Part shown: positions 36,086 through 46,266 of the stretch, one piece after another
Layout of the letters: each line of letters starts with the position of its first letter
Position numbering within the stretch: the stretch's first letter is position 1
Assembly: GCF_900089775.1 (NCBI RefSeq)
Contig: NZ_FLOB01000012.1
Location: 1 to 64,000, forward strand
Source: Marinomonas spartinae
Lineage (GTDB): Bacteria > Pseudomonadota > Gammaproteobacteria > Pseudomonadales > Marinomonadaceae
DNA: 64,000 nucleotides
Direction: 5' to 3'
Notes under the pieces: model-generated
Database searches by the model: none
What the model saw: the letters and a program-made list of their open reading frames with translations, nothing else
What the model was told of the DNA's origin: nothing
Translations under genes and position numbers: made by a program

Positions 36086-36742
36086 ATGTCACATCAAATT
36101 ATTACTGATTTAGCAAAGCGCTATACTACGAAGCATTACGACCCGACTAAGCATATTTCTCAAGAAGACCTAGACGTCATTTACGAAGCTCTTCGCCTGT
36201 CCCCTTCTTCCATTAACTCTCAGCCTTGGAAATTTATCGTAACCGAAAGCGATGAAGCCAAACAGCGTATGCACGACAGCTTTGCGAACAAATTCCAATT
36301 TAATCAGAAACATGCCAAAGCCGCGTCTCATATCATCTTATTTGCTCATAAAACTCATTATACCCTTGAGGACTTTGCCAAAGTGGTGGATAAAGGCATT
36401 CAAGATGGCCGCACCCAAGCCGAAAACCGCGAGCAAGCCTTTGGCAGCTTTGCCTTCGCAGAAATGAATACAGATAAAAACGGCGATACCAGCCACTGGA
36501 CCAAGGCACAAACCTACATAGCCCTTGGCAACCTAATGCACACCCTAGCTCGCCTAGGCATCGACTCAACACCACTTGAAGGGGTTGACCATGAATTGCT
36601 AAGCGAAATATTCAAAGATGAATTGGAAGGTTACCGCTGTGACGTAGGCCTAGCCATGGGTTACCACCATAAAAATGAGGACTACAACGCCGCGTTGCCG
36701 AAATCGCGTTTGGCATTAGAAAACGTGGTAACCGTGATTTAA
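36086..36742 (+). CDS. nfsB: oxygen-insensitive NAD(P)H nitroreductase, NfsB type
   Basis: A 218-residue FMN-dependent nitroreductase of group B, also able to reduce dihydropteridine and quinones. Family segments are KRYTTKHYDPTKHI, LRLSPSSINSQPWKFIV (FMN contacts) and ALGNLMHTLARLGIDSTPLEGVD. Length equals E. coli NfsB (217). It is a separate unit with a strong terminator, and the second nitroreductase in the window. Confidence 0.94.
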   Translation: MSHQIITDLAKRYTTKHYDPTKHISQEDLDVIYEALRLSPSSINSQPWKFIVTESDEAKQRMHDSFANKFQFNQKHAKAASHIILFAHKTHYTLEDFAKVVDKGIQDGRTQAENREQAFGSFAFAEMNTDKNGDTSHWTKAQTYIALGNLMHTLARLGIDSTPLEGVDHELLSEIFKDELEGYRCDVGLAMGYHHKNEDYNAALPKSRLALENVVTVI

Positions 36743-36760
36743 TTCCGTTGATACACAAAC

Positions 36761-36800
36761 AAAAAAAGAGCAAGTCGACAGACTAACTTGCTCTTTTTTT
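36761..36800. terminator. strong bidirectional terminator
   Basis: Fifteen-base perfect arms (AAAAAAAGAGCAAGT, 36761-36775, and its complement 36786-36800) with a ten-base loop, between nfsB and the convergent small gene. Confidence 0.95.
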
Positions 36801-36830
36801 ATCCAGCATAAAGAGGACGAATACGAAAAC

Positions 36831-37070
36831 TTAACCCGTCTGTTCCAGCACCATGCCAGTGGTTGCCATTTTAAAACGCGGATGCGATAGCCCACCCACA
36901 CGCTCTAAGACCTCACCATTAAAAGTTTCATAGCGGCAGCGAACCAACGTCCGTTCAGAATGATCAACATGATTCACAATACGATCAAAGTCCTTGATCT
37001 CAAGTACAAGGTATTCATCTTTAGTGGCTGGGTTTTGGTATTTTCCGAGTAGCGTCTGAGTCGTCTTCAC
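36831..37070 (-). CDS. small conserved-looking protein of unknown function
   Basis: A 79-residue protein starting at GTG 37070, with AGGAGGG a few bases upstream. An ATG at 37103 would add 11 residues but has no ribosome site. The protein is soluble and basic-acidic mixed (TLLGKYQNPATKDEYLVLEIKDFDRIV, then RTLVRCRYETFNGEVLERVGG). No cysteine motif or membrane segment is present, and I do not recognise a family. It ends convergently at the nfsB terminator. The strong ribosome site is the best evidence that it is real. Confidence 0.6.
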   Translation of the reverse strand: MKTTQTLLGKYQNPATKDEYLVLEIKDFDRIVNHVDHSERTLVRCRYETFNGEVLERVGGLSHPRFKMATTGMVLEQTG

Positions 37071-37381
37071 CTTACCCTCCTGACACAAGTTTATGATTGG
37101 CAAAATGTTGGTGATATCAGACTAGAATGGATTCTGGAAAGAAGTATTGCGATAGATCAAGCAAATAGATAAATACCCTCGGTATAATGTTGTTATCTGC
37201 CCTTTATTACTTCATTTAATGAGCAAAGATTACTGATTTAAAACATGATACTTCAATATGAATTTGTTGGGGCAGCCTGACTTGTAATTATGTCTTAAAC
37301 CTATATGCAAGACAGACACCAAAGTATTACATCCTTGACACGGCAAAGACTCGCGGTGTTAGGCGATGACTCCCTCCGCTA
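37071..37381. other. intergenic region without a gene
   Basis: I see no coding region or RNA gene between the small GTG-start gene and repeat copy 3. TATAATG at about 37181-37187 could be a plus-strand -10, but no gene follows it. Confidence 0.35.
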
Positions 37382-37522
37382 AGAGGCTGTCGCAAAAGGT
37401 AACGAGCGAAGATAAGGCAAGGCAAAAACCGCCGAAAAGGCGGAGTTTATACCTATAAATGAGCATTTTGAGACGATTTTTAACGCTGAATTATCGAGCA
37501 CAGTAGTTTTGCGACAGTCTCT
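37382..37522. repeat. 141-bp hairpin-like intergenic repeat, divergent copy 3
   Basis: The ends AGAGGCTGTCGCAAAA and TTTTGCGACAGTCTCT are inverted repeats with one mismatch in 16. The central TTTATACCTATAAA (37446-37459) and the following ATGAGCATTTTGAG match the other copies, but the end sequences differ. CTAAGAG occurs at both edges (37379-37385 and 37523-37529), perhaps a target duplication. It lies just after the last gene of the hut run. Confidence 0.8.
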
Positions 37523-37565
37523 CTAAGAGAGGTGGAGAAAATAATATGATAGAAAGACGACTGAG

Positions 37566-38102
37566 CTAAAAACTAGAATTGGGCTCCTCTAAAAATGCCA
37601 ATTCTTCAGGTGACGATTTTCGCCCTAAAATGGCATTTCTATGTGGATAACGACCAAAACGATCCACAATTTTTTTGTGTTTTAACTCAAAGTCCAAACT
37701 ATTTACTATACCTAAGCTTTCAAACAACTTTACGGCTTCTTCATGAATCACGGCGGATTCACTGTGCATAAACGGCATATATAAAAAGCTTCGTTCTGAA
37801 AGCGATAAAGTTTGATCAAAACCGTTTTGAATGGCCACTTGAGCCAGTGCTAACGCCATCGGGTCAGCAGCAAAAGCTTCTGGTTGGTCACGGTAAATAT
37901 TACGTGAAAATTGATCGAGTAAAATTATCTCAGCCAATGCGCCTTTAGGAGAATGACGCCAAGCGGACAGTTCGCCCTGAACCGCTTGTTGATGAAGTTT
38001 GCCAAATCTCGTTATGAGTTTATTATCGAAATCGGTGTCTTTCTGAAACCACAACTCTGAATCAATCTCGTTAAACCAAAAATCCAATACTTCTTGATAC
38101 AT
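37566..38102 (-). CDS. DUF924 family protein at end of hut operon
   Basis: A 178-residue soluble helical protein of the DUF924 family, recognised from VLDFWFNEIDSELWFQKD, LAEIILLDQFSRNIYRD, FLYMPFMHSESAVIHE and RFGRYPHRNAILGR. Its biochemical role is unknown. It lies 27 bp after hutG on the same strand and so is probably co-transcribed with hutUHIG. Whether it takes part in histidine breakdown is not known. Confidence 0.88.
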   Translation of the reverse strand: MYQEVLDFWFNEIDSELWFQKDTDFDNKLITRFGKLHQQAVQGELSAWRHSPKGALAEIILLDQFSRNIYRDQPEAFAADPMALALAQVAIQNGFDQTLSLSERSFLYMPFMHSESAVIHEEAVKLFESLGIVNSLDFELKHKKIVDRFGRYPHRNAILGRKSSPEELAFLEEPNSSF

Positions 38103-38129
38103 AACGCTAGCCTCAAATCAACAAACCAA

Positions 38130-38945
38130 CTAAAGCTTAATCGCCATTAACACTTCAATCAAATCTCTCAATTGTTGTGTAATAAAGGGTCGTTTCTGCT
38201 CGTCCAGTTGATATTCCGACTGTTTCGCTAGCTCATCGTTTAAGTAAGTGTCTTGGGAGAGTTCAAGCTGGATCGCGTGAACCCCATGATGTGGCTGGCC
38301 AAAATGACGAGTAATATAGCCCCCTGTAAATCGACCATTGAGTACTTGTGTGTAGTTGGGTCTTAGGATTTGCGTGGCGGCATTCGCTAACGTGCTGTCA
38401 CAAGCCTTGCCTTCGTTGGTTCCCCAATTAAAGTCTGGCAAATGCCCCTCAAATAACATGGGCACTTCGGCCGCGATACTGTGTGCATCAAATAAAATCG
38501 CGTAGCCAAATTTGGCTTTTAAACGTGCTAGCTCCTGAGCAATTATATCGTGATAGGGCATCCAAATCTGCTCTTTACAGAAGGTTCGGTGCTCAGCGCT
38601 TGGCGTTTTTCCCGCTTCAAAAATAGGGCTTTCGTCAAATAAGATATCAGGAAACAAGCCCGTGGTTTTGGTCGCGTAAAGGGGCTTGTCATCATAGGGA
38701 CGATTCAGGTCAATCACGTAGCGAGAGTAGTTTGCTTTAATAAAACCCACGCCTAAAGAGACAAGAAAGTCGTATAACTCAGGCATATACCAATCTGTAT
38801 CCGGTAGTTTTTTCGCCTTCTCCGTCAAACCTGCTGCCACCTCTGGTGTCAAATTCAATCCGCAGTGCGGCATGCTAACCAGTAAAGGCGAGTCCCCTTG
38901 CACAAAATCAAACGCTGGGGGAGTGAGAGGGGCTGGGGTTGTCAT
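38130..38945 (-). CDS. hutG: N-formylglutamate deformylase
   Basis: A 271-residue zinc-dependent amidohydrolase that splits N-formylglutamate into glutamate and formate, the last step of the five-enzyme histidine pathway. Segments include SMPHCGLNLTPEV, YVIDLNRPYDD, LFDAHSIAAEVP (metal ligands Asp-His) and HHGVHAIQLELSQDTY. It is unrelated to the arginase-like formiminoglutamase, and its presence fits with hutF in this window. AGGAGA precedes the ATG. It follows hutI by 18 bp. Confidence 0.94.
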   Translation of the reverse strand: MTTPAPLTPPAFDFVQGDSPLLVSMPHCGLNLTPEVAAGLTEKAKKLPDTDWYMPELYDFLVSLGVGFIKANYSRYVIDLNRPYDDKPLYATKTTGLFPDILFDESPIFEAGKTPSAEHRTFCKEQIWMPYHDIIAQELARLKAKFGYAILFDAHSIAAEVPMLFEGHLPDFNWGTNEGKACDSTLANAATQILRPNYTQVLNGRFTGGYITRHFGQPHHGVHAIQLELSQDTYLNDELAKQSEYQLDEQKRPFITQQLRDLIEVLMAIKL

Positions 38946-38963
38946 GGTGCTTCTCCTAGATTC

Positions 38964-40235
38964 TTATTGTCTGAATGTGTTGCCATAGCCCTTATTTCCG
39001 TGGCTCTTGTTACCGAAGTAAATGCGTTCTTTTATTAAATTGCCACCCAACCAATAGCTGAGTTCGCCAGGGCTTTCTACGTCCCAACAGATGAAATCTG
39101 CCACTTTACCGACTTCTAAGCTACCATGAGTATCGGTCATTCCCAATGCTTTTGCGGCATAAATAGTGGCGCCAGCCAGTGTTTCTTCTGGCGTCAGCGC
39201 GAACAAGGTACAGGCCATATTCATCATAAGACGCAAAGATAACACAGGGGACGTCCCAGGGTTGGCGTCCGTAGCAATCGCCATCGGCACACCATATTGA
39301 CGCAGCAAAGCAATCGGTGGGCGCTGGGTTTCTTTTAGCGTGAAAAACGCCCCCAGCAATAGCACGGCCACCGTGCCAGAATCCGCCATGGCTTTCACGT
39401 CAGCTTCTTCAATAAATTCAATATGATCCGCCGACAAAGCCTTAAACGACGATGCCATGCGAGTACCACCTAAGGAAGACAGCTGTTCTGCATGGATTTT
39501 CACGGACAAACCTAGCGACTCGGCGGTGTTAAAATAACGCGCCACTTGCTCGGTACTAAAGGCAATCCCTTCACAAAAAGCATCGACGGCATCGGCCATT
39601 CCCAGTTCAGCAACGGTTGGCAACACCGTCTCGCAAAGGTAATCGATATATTCGTCTTTATCTGTGTATTCTGGTGGCATGGCATGGGCCGCCAGACAAG
39701 TCAGTTTCACGTTAACAGACAGCTCTTGCTCTAAACGCGCGGCGACTCGCAGCATTTTCAGCTCGCTTTCAAGGGATAAACCATAGCCAGATTTGATCTC
39801 AACCGTGGTGACACCGTCTTGCATTAAGCTTTGTAAACGGCGTTTAGCACTGATGACTAAGTCGTCTTCACTGGCATCACGGGTGGCTCTTACAGAGGAG
39901 GCAATACCGCCGCCCTGCTGGGCAATCTCTTGATAGCTAACGCCATTGAGACGTTGCTCAAATTCCCCCGCCCGATTGCCGCCGAACACTAAGTGGGTAT
40001 GGCAATCGACTAAACCGGGGGTGACCCAACCACCCGCCAAATCATGCTCGCCATGCGTTTGGTAATGGGGTAAGTCAGCGGCTTCGCCAATCCAAGCGAT
40101 GTGACCGTCGACCACACCAATGGCCGCATTTTCAATGGAGCTGTACTTCCCTCCTTTCATCGTCGCGACATGGGCGCCACGCCATAGGCTATCAAAGACC
40201 ATGGACGTTTGATAATCGGCCTTAGGTGTCGTCAT
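38964..40235 (-). CDS. hutI: imidazolonepropionase
   Basis: A 423-residue amidohydrolase that opens imidazolone propionate to N-formimino-glutamate. The metal-binding [11 protein letters not shown], downstream KIHAEQLSS and a late [10 protein letters not shown] are family hallmarks. AAGGAG precedes the ATG. The C-terminal tail ([13 protein letters not shown]) is low in complexity and longer than needed. It is the third gene of hutUHIG. Confidence 0.95.
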   Translation of the reverse strand: MTTPKADYQTSMVFDSLWRGAHVATMKGGKYSSIENAAIGVVDGHIAWIGEAADLPHYQTHGEHDLAGGWVTPGLVDCHTHLVFGGNRAGEFEQRLNGVSYQEIAQQGGGIASSVRATRDASEDDLVISAKRRLQSLMQDGVTTVEIKSGYGLSLESELKMLRVAARLEQELSVNVKLTCLAAHAMPPEYTDKDEYIDYLCETVLPTVAELGMADAVDAFCEGIAFSTEQVARYFNTAESLGLSVKIHAEQLSSLGGTRMASSFKALSADHIEFIEEADVKAMADSGTVAVLLLGAFFTLKETQRPPIALLRQYGVPMAIATDANPGTSPVLSLRLMMNMACTLFALTPEETLAGATIYAAKALGMTDTHGSLEVGKVADFICWDVESPGELSYWLGGNLIKERIYFGNKSHGNKGYGNTFRQ

Positions 40236-40262
40236 TGCTTACTCCTTAATGCATTTCGACCA

Positions 40263-41795
40263 TTAAACGCTCGGTAGCAAACCCGCTGGCATGGCTTCGT
40301 TATGAACCGCTTCCAGAAGCAATGCATTGGCTTTTTCAATGTCTGGTGCGAAGTAACGGTCTTTATCGTAGAAAGGCACGCGAGCACGTAAAGTCGCACG
40401 GGCGTTTTCTAGACGTTTACTGGATTTCAGTGGTGCACGGAAATCTAAGCCTTGTACCGCAGATAAAATTTCCACGGCTAAGATACCGCGAGTATTTTCC
40501 GCCATGTCTTTCAAACGACGTGCCGCAAAGGTTGCCATAGAAACATGGTCTTCTTGGTTGGCAGAGGTAGGTAAACTGTCTACCGACGCTGGATGGGCGT
40601 AAGTTTTGTTTTCGCTCGCAAGCGCCGCTGCGGTGACTTGGGCAATCATAAAGCCTGAGTTAACACCACCATTGTCCACAAGGAATGGCGGCAATTTGCT
40701 CAAGTTGCTGTCGATCAATAACGCCATACGACGCTCAGACAAACTGCCGATTTCGGCAATCGCTAACGCCAGATTGTCTGCGGCCATGGCAACCGGTTCT
40801 GCATGGAAGTTCCCCCCAGAGATGATGTCCCCTTCTGCCGCAAACACCAATGGATTGTCCGACACCGAGTTGGCTTCCACGCACAAGACTTTTGCTGTAC
40901 TGCGGATTTGCTCAAGGCAGGCCCCCATCACTTGTGGTTGGCAACGCAGTGAATAAGGGTCTTGAACCTTCTCACAACCTTTATGGGAATCGCCAAGCTC
41001 TGACGTTTCCCCCAATAGATGACGGTAAGCCGCTGCGGCATCAATTTGAGTTTGATGACCACGTACTTCATGAATACGCGCATCAAATGGGCTGCGGCTA
41101 CCCAGCGCGGCTTCCACTGACAAAGATCCGCAGACAATCGCCGATGCAAACAGATCTTCTGCTTCAAACAGACCTTCCAAGGCAAATGCCGTGGACGCTT
41201 GCGTGCCGTTTAGTAGCGCCAACCCTTCTTTGGGCGCCAAAGTAATGGGCTCTAATCCTGCAATAGACAGCGCTGCTTGACCGGAAATGACTTCACCGCG
41301 ATAACGGGCTTTGCCTTCGCCTAATAATACCGTGCTCATGTGAGCCAATGGCGCCAAATCCCCCGATGCACCGACTGAACCTTTTTTCGGAATGCATGGG
41401 TAGACTTCTTTGTTGATCAAAGTCATCAAGGCTTCGATCACTTCAAGGCGAATACCAGAAAACCCACGGGCTAGACTGTTTACTTTCAGCGCCATGATGA
41501 GTTTGACGGTTTTGTCATTCATTAACTCGCCGATGCCTGCCGCATGGGACAGCACGATACTACGTTGTAGCTCTTCCAAATCTTCTGGCGCGATACGAGT
41601 ATTGGCCAGCAACCCGAAGCCTGTGTTAATACCGTACACAGTGCGGTTTTCTGCAATCACATCGTTCACCACCTGTGTGCTGGCATGAATCGCAGAAATG
41701 GCACTGTCATCAAGACTTAGCTTAACGTGACGGCAGCTGATTTGGCGCAGATCGTTTAGACTCAATTGACCCGGTTTTATGGTTAATTCAAACAT
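40263..41795 (-). CDS. hutH: histidine ammonia-lyase
   Basis: A 510-residue lyase converting histidine to urocanate and ammonia. The MIO cofactor forms from Ala143-Ser144-Gly145 in [12 protein letters not shown]. Other family segments are [10 protein letters not shown] with the catalytic Tyr, and [15 protein letters not shown] (seen as [12 protein letters not shown]). The length is normal. The gene is second in the operon after hutU, 98 bp downstream. Confidence 0.97.
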   Translation of the reverse strand: MFELTIKPGQLSLNDLRQISCRHVKLSLDDSAISAIHASTQVVNDVIAENRTVYGINTGFGLLANTRIAPEDLEELQRSIVLSHAAGIGELMNDKTVKLIMALKVNSLARGFSGIRLEVIEALMTLINKEVYPCIPKKGSVGASGDLAPLAHMSTVLLGEGKARYRGEVISGQAALSIAGLEPITLAPKEGLALLNGTQASTAFALEGLFEAEDLFASAIVCGSLSVEAALGSRSPFDARIHEVRGHQTQIDAAAAYRHLLGETSELGDSHKGCEKVQDPYSLRCQPQVMGACLEQIRSTAKVLCVEANSVSDNPLVFAAEGDIISGGNFHAEPVAMAADNLALAIAEIGSLSERRMALLIDSNLSKLPPFLVDNGGVNSGFMIAQVTAAALASENKTYAHPASVDSLPTSANQEDHVSMATFAARRLKDMAENTRGILAVEILSAVQGLDFRAPLKSSKRLENARATLRARVPFYDKDRYFAPDIEKANALLLEAVHNEAMPAGLLPSV

Positions 41796-41893
41796 GATGT
41801 TTCTCTCTAATATGTTGCGGTGTTCTGCAAGACGATTTCGTAAATGTTAAGTTAGTCGGAGTTTGCAATGCTTGTTTGACGATCCACAACCCA

Positions 41894-43579
41894 TTATTTC
41901 AGTGCCATCGGCAAATTCAGCCCCTGCTCTTTCGCACATTCAATGGCAATATCGTAACCTGCATCCGCATGACGCATCACGCCAGTTGCTGGATCATTAT
42001 GAAGAACCCGCGCAATACGCTCAGCGGCATCATCGCTACCGTCACAGACAATCACCATACCTGCGTGTTGTGAAAAGCCCATACCTACGCCGCCACCATG
42101 ATGCAACGACACCCAGGTCGCGCCAGACGCGGTGTTTAACAAGGCATTTAACAGCGGCCAATCGGATACTGCATCCGAACCGTCTTGCATGCCTTCGGTT
42201 TCCCGGTTTGGACTGGCCACCGAGCCGGAATCTAGATGATCACGGCCGATCACGATTGGCGCCGACAATTCACCGCTGCGCACCATTTCATTAAAGGCTA
42301 GGCCAAGTTTGGCCCGTTGACCAAGACCCACCCAACAAATACGTGCTGGCAGACCTTGGAATTGAATACGCTCACGGGCCATATCCAACCAGTGATGTAG
42401 ATGCTCATCGTCTGGAATCAATTCTTTTACTTTCGCATCGGTTTTATAAATGTCTTCTGGATTACCAGACAGTGCTGCCCAACGGAAAGGGCCCACGCCA
42501 CGGCAGAACAAAGGACGAATGTAAGCCGGTACGAAACCTGGGAAATCAAACGCGTTTTCGACCCCCTCTTCCATGGCCATTTGACGAATGTTGTTACCAT
42601 AGTCAAAGGTGGGAATGCCCATCTTTTGGAATGCCAACATGGCTTCAACATGCTTCGCCATGGACTGTTTCGCGGCTTTAACAATTGCCTGCGGCTCAGT
42701 TTGAGATTTCTCACGGTATTCTTCCCAACTCATGCCGATTGGCAAATAGCCATTTAGCGGATCATGGGCAGAGGTTTGGTCCGTTACCATGTCGGGGCGA
42801 ATGCCACGTTTTACCATTTCAGGTAGGATGTCTGCAGCATTACCACACAATGCGATTGAGACGGCTTTGCCTTCCGCTGTGTATTTCTTGATACGTGCCA
42901 TGGCGTCATCAAGATCAGTGGCTTGCTCATCCACATAACGTGTACGTAGACGAAAATCGATACGACTTTGCTGACATTCGATGTTCAAAGAACAGGCACC
43001 CGCTAGGGTTGCGGCTAGTGGCTGAGCGCCCCCCATACCACCAAGACCTGCCGTTAATACCCAACGCCCCGCTAGCTTACCATCGTAATGTTGGCGACCC
43101 GCTTCGACAAAGGTTTCGTATGTCCCTTGCACAATGCCTTGGCTACCGATGTAGATCCAAGAGCCAGCGGTCATTTGTCCATACATTGCGAGGCCTTTGG
43201 CATCCAGTTCGTTGAAATGTTCCCAGTTTGCCCAATGTGGCACCAAGTTTGAGTTGGCAATCAAAACACGAGGTGCGTTGCTATGGGTTTTAAACACGCC
43301 CACAGGCTTACCAGACTGAACCAAAAGCGTCTCGTCTGCTTCTAGCTCTTTTAGGGATTCAACGATCTTGTCATAGCACTCCCAATCTCGCGCTGCACGA
43401 CCAATACCGCCATAAACCACTAATTCTTCTGGGTTTTCTGCAACATCAGGATCTAGATTATTCATTAACATACGCATCGGCGCTTCGGTCAACCAAGACT
43501 TGGCGGTGAGAGTGGTACCCGTTGGCGCTTTAACAACACCTGCGCGGTAACGCTTTTGCGAAATAGTTGGCTTAGTCAT
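41894..43579 (-). CDS. hutU: urocanate hydratase
   Basis: A 561-residue NAD+-dependent urocanase converting urocanate to imidazolone propionate. The tight NAD-binding [14 protein letters not shown], the catalytic Cys region [15 protein letters not shown] and the C-terminal [17 protein letters not shown] are unmistakable. It is the first gene of hutUHIG-DUF924. A palindromic TGTATATACA lies 36 bp upstream of the start as a probable HutC operator. Confidence 0.97.
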   Translation of the reverse strand: MTKPTISQKRYRAGVVKAPTGTTLTAKSWLTEAPMRMLMNNLDPDVAENPEELVVYGGIGRAARDWECYDKIVESLKELEADETLLVQSGKPVGVFKTHSNAPRVLIANSNLVPHWANWEHFNELDAKGLAMYGQMTAGSWIYIGSQGIVQGTYETFVEAGRQHYDGKLAGRWVLTAGLGGMGGAQPLAATLAGACSLNIECQQSRIDFRLRTRYVDEQATDLDDAMARIKKYTAEGKAVSIALCGNAADILPEMVKRGIRPDMVTDQTSAHDPLNGYLPIGMSWEEYREKSQTEPQAIVKAAKQSMAKHVEAMLAFQKMGIPTFDYGNNIRQMAMEEGVENAFDFPGFVPAYIRPLFCRGVGPFRWAALSGNPEDIYKTDAKVKELIPDDEHLHHWLDMARERIQFQGLPARICWVGLGQRAKLGLAFNEMVRSGELSAPIVIGRDHLDSGSVASPNRETEGMQDGSDAVSDWPLLNALLNTASGATWVSLHHGGGVGMGFSQHAGMVIVCDGSDDAAERIARVLHNDPATGVMRHADAGYDIAIECAKEQGLNLPMALK

Positions 43580-43614
43580 GATCCGTACCTTTAAAATGAT
43601 TGGTTGTTTTTAAA

Positions 43615-43624
43615 TGTATATACA
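43615..43624. promoter_or_regulatory. HutC operator at hutU
   Basis: Perfect palindrome TGTATATACA, 35 bp upstream of hutU, extended by GTTGT (43603) and ACAAC (43622). It has the TGTA-n-TACA symmetry of GntR/HutC-type operators. Confidence 0.65.
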
Positions 43625-43752
43625 ACTAAATAAAAACATAATTTTTAAAAGCGCCTGTTGCAAGCTTTTTTTCTATCTTTCGGGTTTTTTTAAAGCAATA
43701 AAGACGGTAAAAACGAATGAAAATTTAAAAAACGTCTTACTTAATAATAATT

Positions 43753-43893
43753 TGAGGCCTTTGCATGATGTTACGAGCGATACCAAGACGCGACAAAAAC
43801 AGACGAAAAAGCGGAGTTTATAGCTATAAATGAGCATTTTGAGTCTATTTTTAACAAAGTATTGGCAAGCGCAGTAGTCGTGCAAAAGTCTCA
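43753..43893. repeat. 141-bp hairpin-like intergenic repeat, copy 2
   Basis: It has the same length, ends (TGAGGCCTTTGCA, TGCAAAAGTCTCA) and central TTTATAGCTATAAA (43817-43830) as copy 1. It lies between the divergent hutU and hutF operators. It has no reading frame of note. Because it separates the two hut promoters, it may affect their coupling. Confidence 0.85.
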
Positions 43894-43941
43894 GGTTAAA
43901 AATAGGCTTTATAAATAAACCCAAAAGAGAAGAAACGCCAT

Positions 43942-43955
43942 CTTGTATGTACAAG
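43942..43955. promoter_or_regulatory. HutC operator at hutF
   Basis: CTTGTATGTACAAG has perfect six-base arms around a two-base centre, 65 bp upstream of the hutF start. The sequence is of the type recognised by HutC repressors in pseudomonads. Confidence 0.72.
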
Positions 43956-44019
43956 TTATTTTCCATTACACTCATATTTGTCAACCACACAGCAACCCTG
44001 TCCAACTCAGGAATTGATT

Positions 44020-45444
44020 ATGCCCAACAACAACCAGACGGATCTCTTTGATAACAAGCGCCTTCCCCAAACCTATTTTGCTAAACGGGTGCTATTGCCT
44101 TCTGGTTGGGCAAATAATGTGCTTTTTTCTATCAAAAACGGTCAATTCCTCTCATTTGAGCGAGACAGCACACCAACGACAGGCAGTCAGAGGCTGACAG
44201 GCCCCGTCCTACCAACAATCGCCAACCTGCATTCTCATGCCTTTCAGCGGGTAATGGCAGGGGCGGCGGAGGTCTGCCTCAATCCCAACGATAGTTTTTG
44301 GAGTTGGCGCGATTTAATGTACAAAATCGTGCAGAAACTGACGCCTGACGACGCGCGTGTCATCGCGACTCAGCTTTATATTGATATGCTAAAAGCGGGC
44401 TACACCCAAGTGGGCGAATTCCACTATTTACACCATGGTTTGGGTGGAAAGCACTATGATCAAGTGGGTGAGATGGCGAACCAGCTTATTGCAGCGGCGG
44501 ACGACTCTGGCATGGGGTTAACGCTACTACCGGTACTCTATTCCCATTCTGGCTTTGGTGGTCAGGCGCCCAATGCAGGCCAAGCTCGGTTTATCAACTC
44601 GACAGAGTCGTACCTCAAGCTGCATCAAGCTTGCCAGTCTAAGATTAACGATCACCCACATCATAAATTGGGCGTCTGTTTTCATTCATTGCGTGCTGTG
44701 ACTAAGCCTCAAATTGAGACGGTACTCAACACCCTTAATGCGTCGTATCGCGATACTTGCCTAATCCATATTCATATTGCAGAGCAACAAAAAGAAGTCC
44801 AAGACAGCTTGGCTTATAGTGGTCAGCGACCTGTGGAATGGCTACATAGCGAAATTGGTCTAAATGAGCGTTGGTGTTTGGTTCATGCCACCCATTTAAC
44901 CGAGAGCGAGCGTCACGCCATTGCCAAAAGCCAAGCCGTCGTTGGATTGTGTCCGACAACGGAGGCGAATTTAGGGGATGGTATTTTTCCTGGCGTCGCC
45001 TTTGAACAAGACAATGGCCGTTGGGGCATCGGCTCTGACAGCCATGTGAGCCTATCGATTGTCGAAGAGCTGCGAACCTATGAATACGGACAACGTCTAC
45101 GCGACCAACAACGCAACCGCTTGTATCGCGCAGATCAAACCCGCGTTGGCGATAACCTTTACCTACAAGCGTTACGGGGCGGCAATCAAGCCTGTGATGT
45201 GTCATTGGGATTAACGAAAGGTAACCGGGCTGACTTTATGGTACTCGACGAGTCTCACCCTTTTATGGCGGCAAGCGAACCCAAAGATCTGCTCAATCGC
45301 TGGCTGTTTGCCAGCAATGAAAACCTTGTTAAAGACGTCTTCGTAGCAGGCAACCACATCATTAAAAACTTCCACCACCAGCAAGAAGAAAACAGCCGAC
45401 AGGCTTTTATTCAAGTTATTAAAAAGGTGATGTATAACACTTAA
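44020..45444 (+). CDS. hutF: formimidoylglutamate deiminase
   Basis: A 474-residue amidohydrolase that converts N-formimino-glutamate to N-formylglutamate and ammonia. The metal-binding NLHSHAFQRVMAG and later HIHIAEQQKEV, LVHATHLTESE and GIGSDSHVSLS are the usual zinc and catalytic segments. The ATG at 44020 follows AGGA; the frame runs up to 43978 without support. It is transcribed opposite to hutUHIG and meets hutC end to end, the stop codons touching. Confidence 0.94.
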   Translation: MPNNNQTDLFDNKRLPQTYFAKRVLLPSGWANNVLFSIKNGQFLSFERDSTPTTGSQRLTGPVLPTIANLHSHAFQRVMAGAAEVCLNPNDSFWSWRDLMYKIVQKLTPDDARVIATQLYIDMLKAGYTQVGEFHYLHHGLGGKHYDQVGEMANQLIAAADDSGMGLTLLPVLYSHSGFGGQAPNAGQARFINSTESYLKLHQACQSKINDHPHHKLGVCFHSLRAVTKPQIETVLNTLNASYRDTCLIHIHIAEQQKEVQDSLAYSGQRPVEWLHSEIGLNERWCLVHATHLTESERHAIAKSQAVVGLCPTTEANLGDGIFPGVAFEQDNGRWGIGSDSHVSLSIVEELRTYEYGQRLRDQQRNRLYRADQTRVGDNLYLQALRGGNQACDVSLGLTKGNRADFMVLDESHPFMAASEPKDLLNRWLFASNENLVKDVFVAGNHIIKNFHHQQEENSRQAFIQVIKKVMYNT

Positions 45445-46200
45445 TTAACGCCCAAAGTGCCCAAACAGCTGGAAGCGGGAACCCGGGTGCAGCAAGCGCG
45501 CCACGGTAATGATATCGTCTCCCGCCCAAGTACGACGATTAATCTGTAAGCATGGTTCGGTAGGCGAAATCTGCAAACGTTCGCACTCCGTTGGGGTTGG
45601 CAACACCGCTTCGACCAAATGCTCCCCTTCCGTCATGGGAGCGGTAGTCATTAGGTATTCATAGGAGGTGTGTTTGGAAAAGTCTTGCTTATCATAATCG
45701 GGTGCGCGACTGGCATTCACGATGCGCTCTTCGATTTGAATCGGCAGATCGTCTTCATAATGGATCACCACGGAACGGAAAATACCATGATTGGTGCGCA
45801 CCCCCAGCATCACGGCTTCTTCTACACTGGCTTTAGCGGATTCCAGCACCAATAACTCCGAACGGTGCTGATGGCCACGAGCAATAATCTCTTCGGCAAT
45901 GTTATGCACTTCAAACAAAGCAGAATGGGCTTTCTTTTCTGCCACAAATGTTCCAAGGCCCTGATGACGAACCAATATCCCTTCAGCGGTTAATTCCCGC
46001 AATGCACGATTCACTGTCATCCGGCTCACGCCGAGGGCTTTCACCCATTCCGCCTCAGATGGGACGCGCTGATTCACTTGCCACTGACCATGACTGATTT
46101 TTTGGGTGATAGCCTGCTTTAGTTTGGCATAAATGGGCTGTGACGCATCGGGCATGTCATCAAATAAATGCGCAAGCATTGATAGAGTGTCTTCTGACAA
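45445..46200 (-). CDS. hutC: histidine utilisation repressor
   Basis: A 251-residue GntR-family repressor with an N-terminal winged helix (RVPSEAEWVKALGVSRMTVNRALRELTAEG) and a C-terminal UTRA domain that senses urocanate. The open frame begins with TTG (46200), preceded by GGA. The ATG at 46179 is the alternative, giving 244 residues. The protein should bind the three TGTA/TACA-type sites at hutU, hutF and its own promoter. Its stop codon directly abuts that of hutF, leaving no room for a terminator between. Confidence 0.94.
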   Translation of the reverse strand: MSEDTLSMLAHLFDDMPDASQPIYAKLKQAITQKISHGQWQVNQRVPSEAEWVKALGVSRMTVNRALRELTAEGILVRHQGLGTFVAEKKAHSALFEVHNIAEEIIARGHQHRSELLVLESAKASVEEAVMLGVRTNHGIFRSVVIHYEDDLPIQIEERIVNASRAPDYDKQDFSKHTSYEYLMTTAPMTEGEHLVEAVLPTPTECERLQISPTEPCLQINRRTWAGDDIITVARLLHPGSRFQLFGHFGR

Positions 46201-46266
46201 TGGAATATCCGTTTGCTGATGAATGAAGTGCTATTATATCGCGACGCTCAAGCATCAAACAATAGA

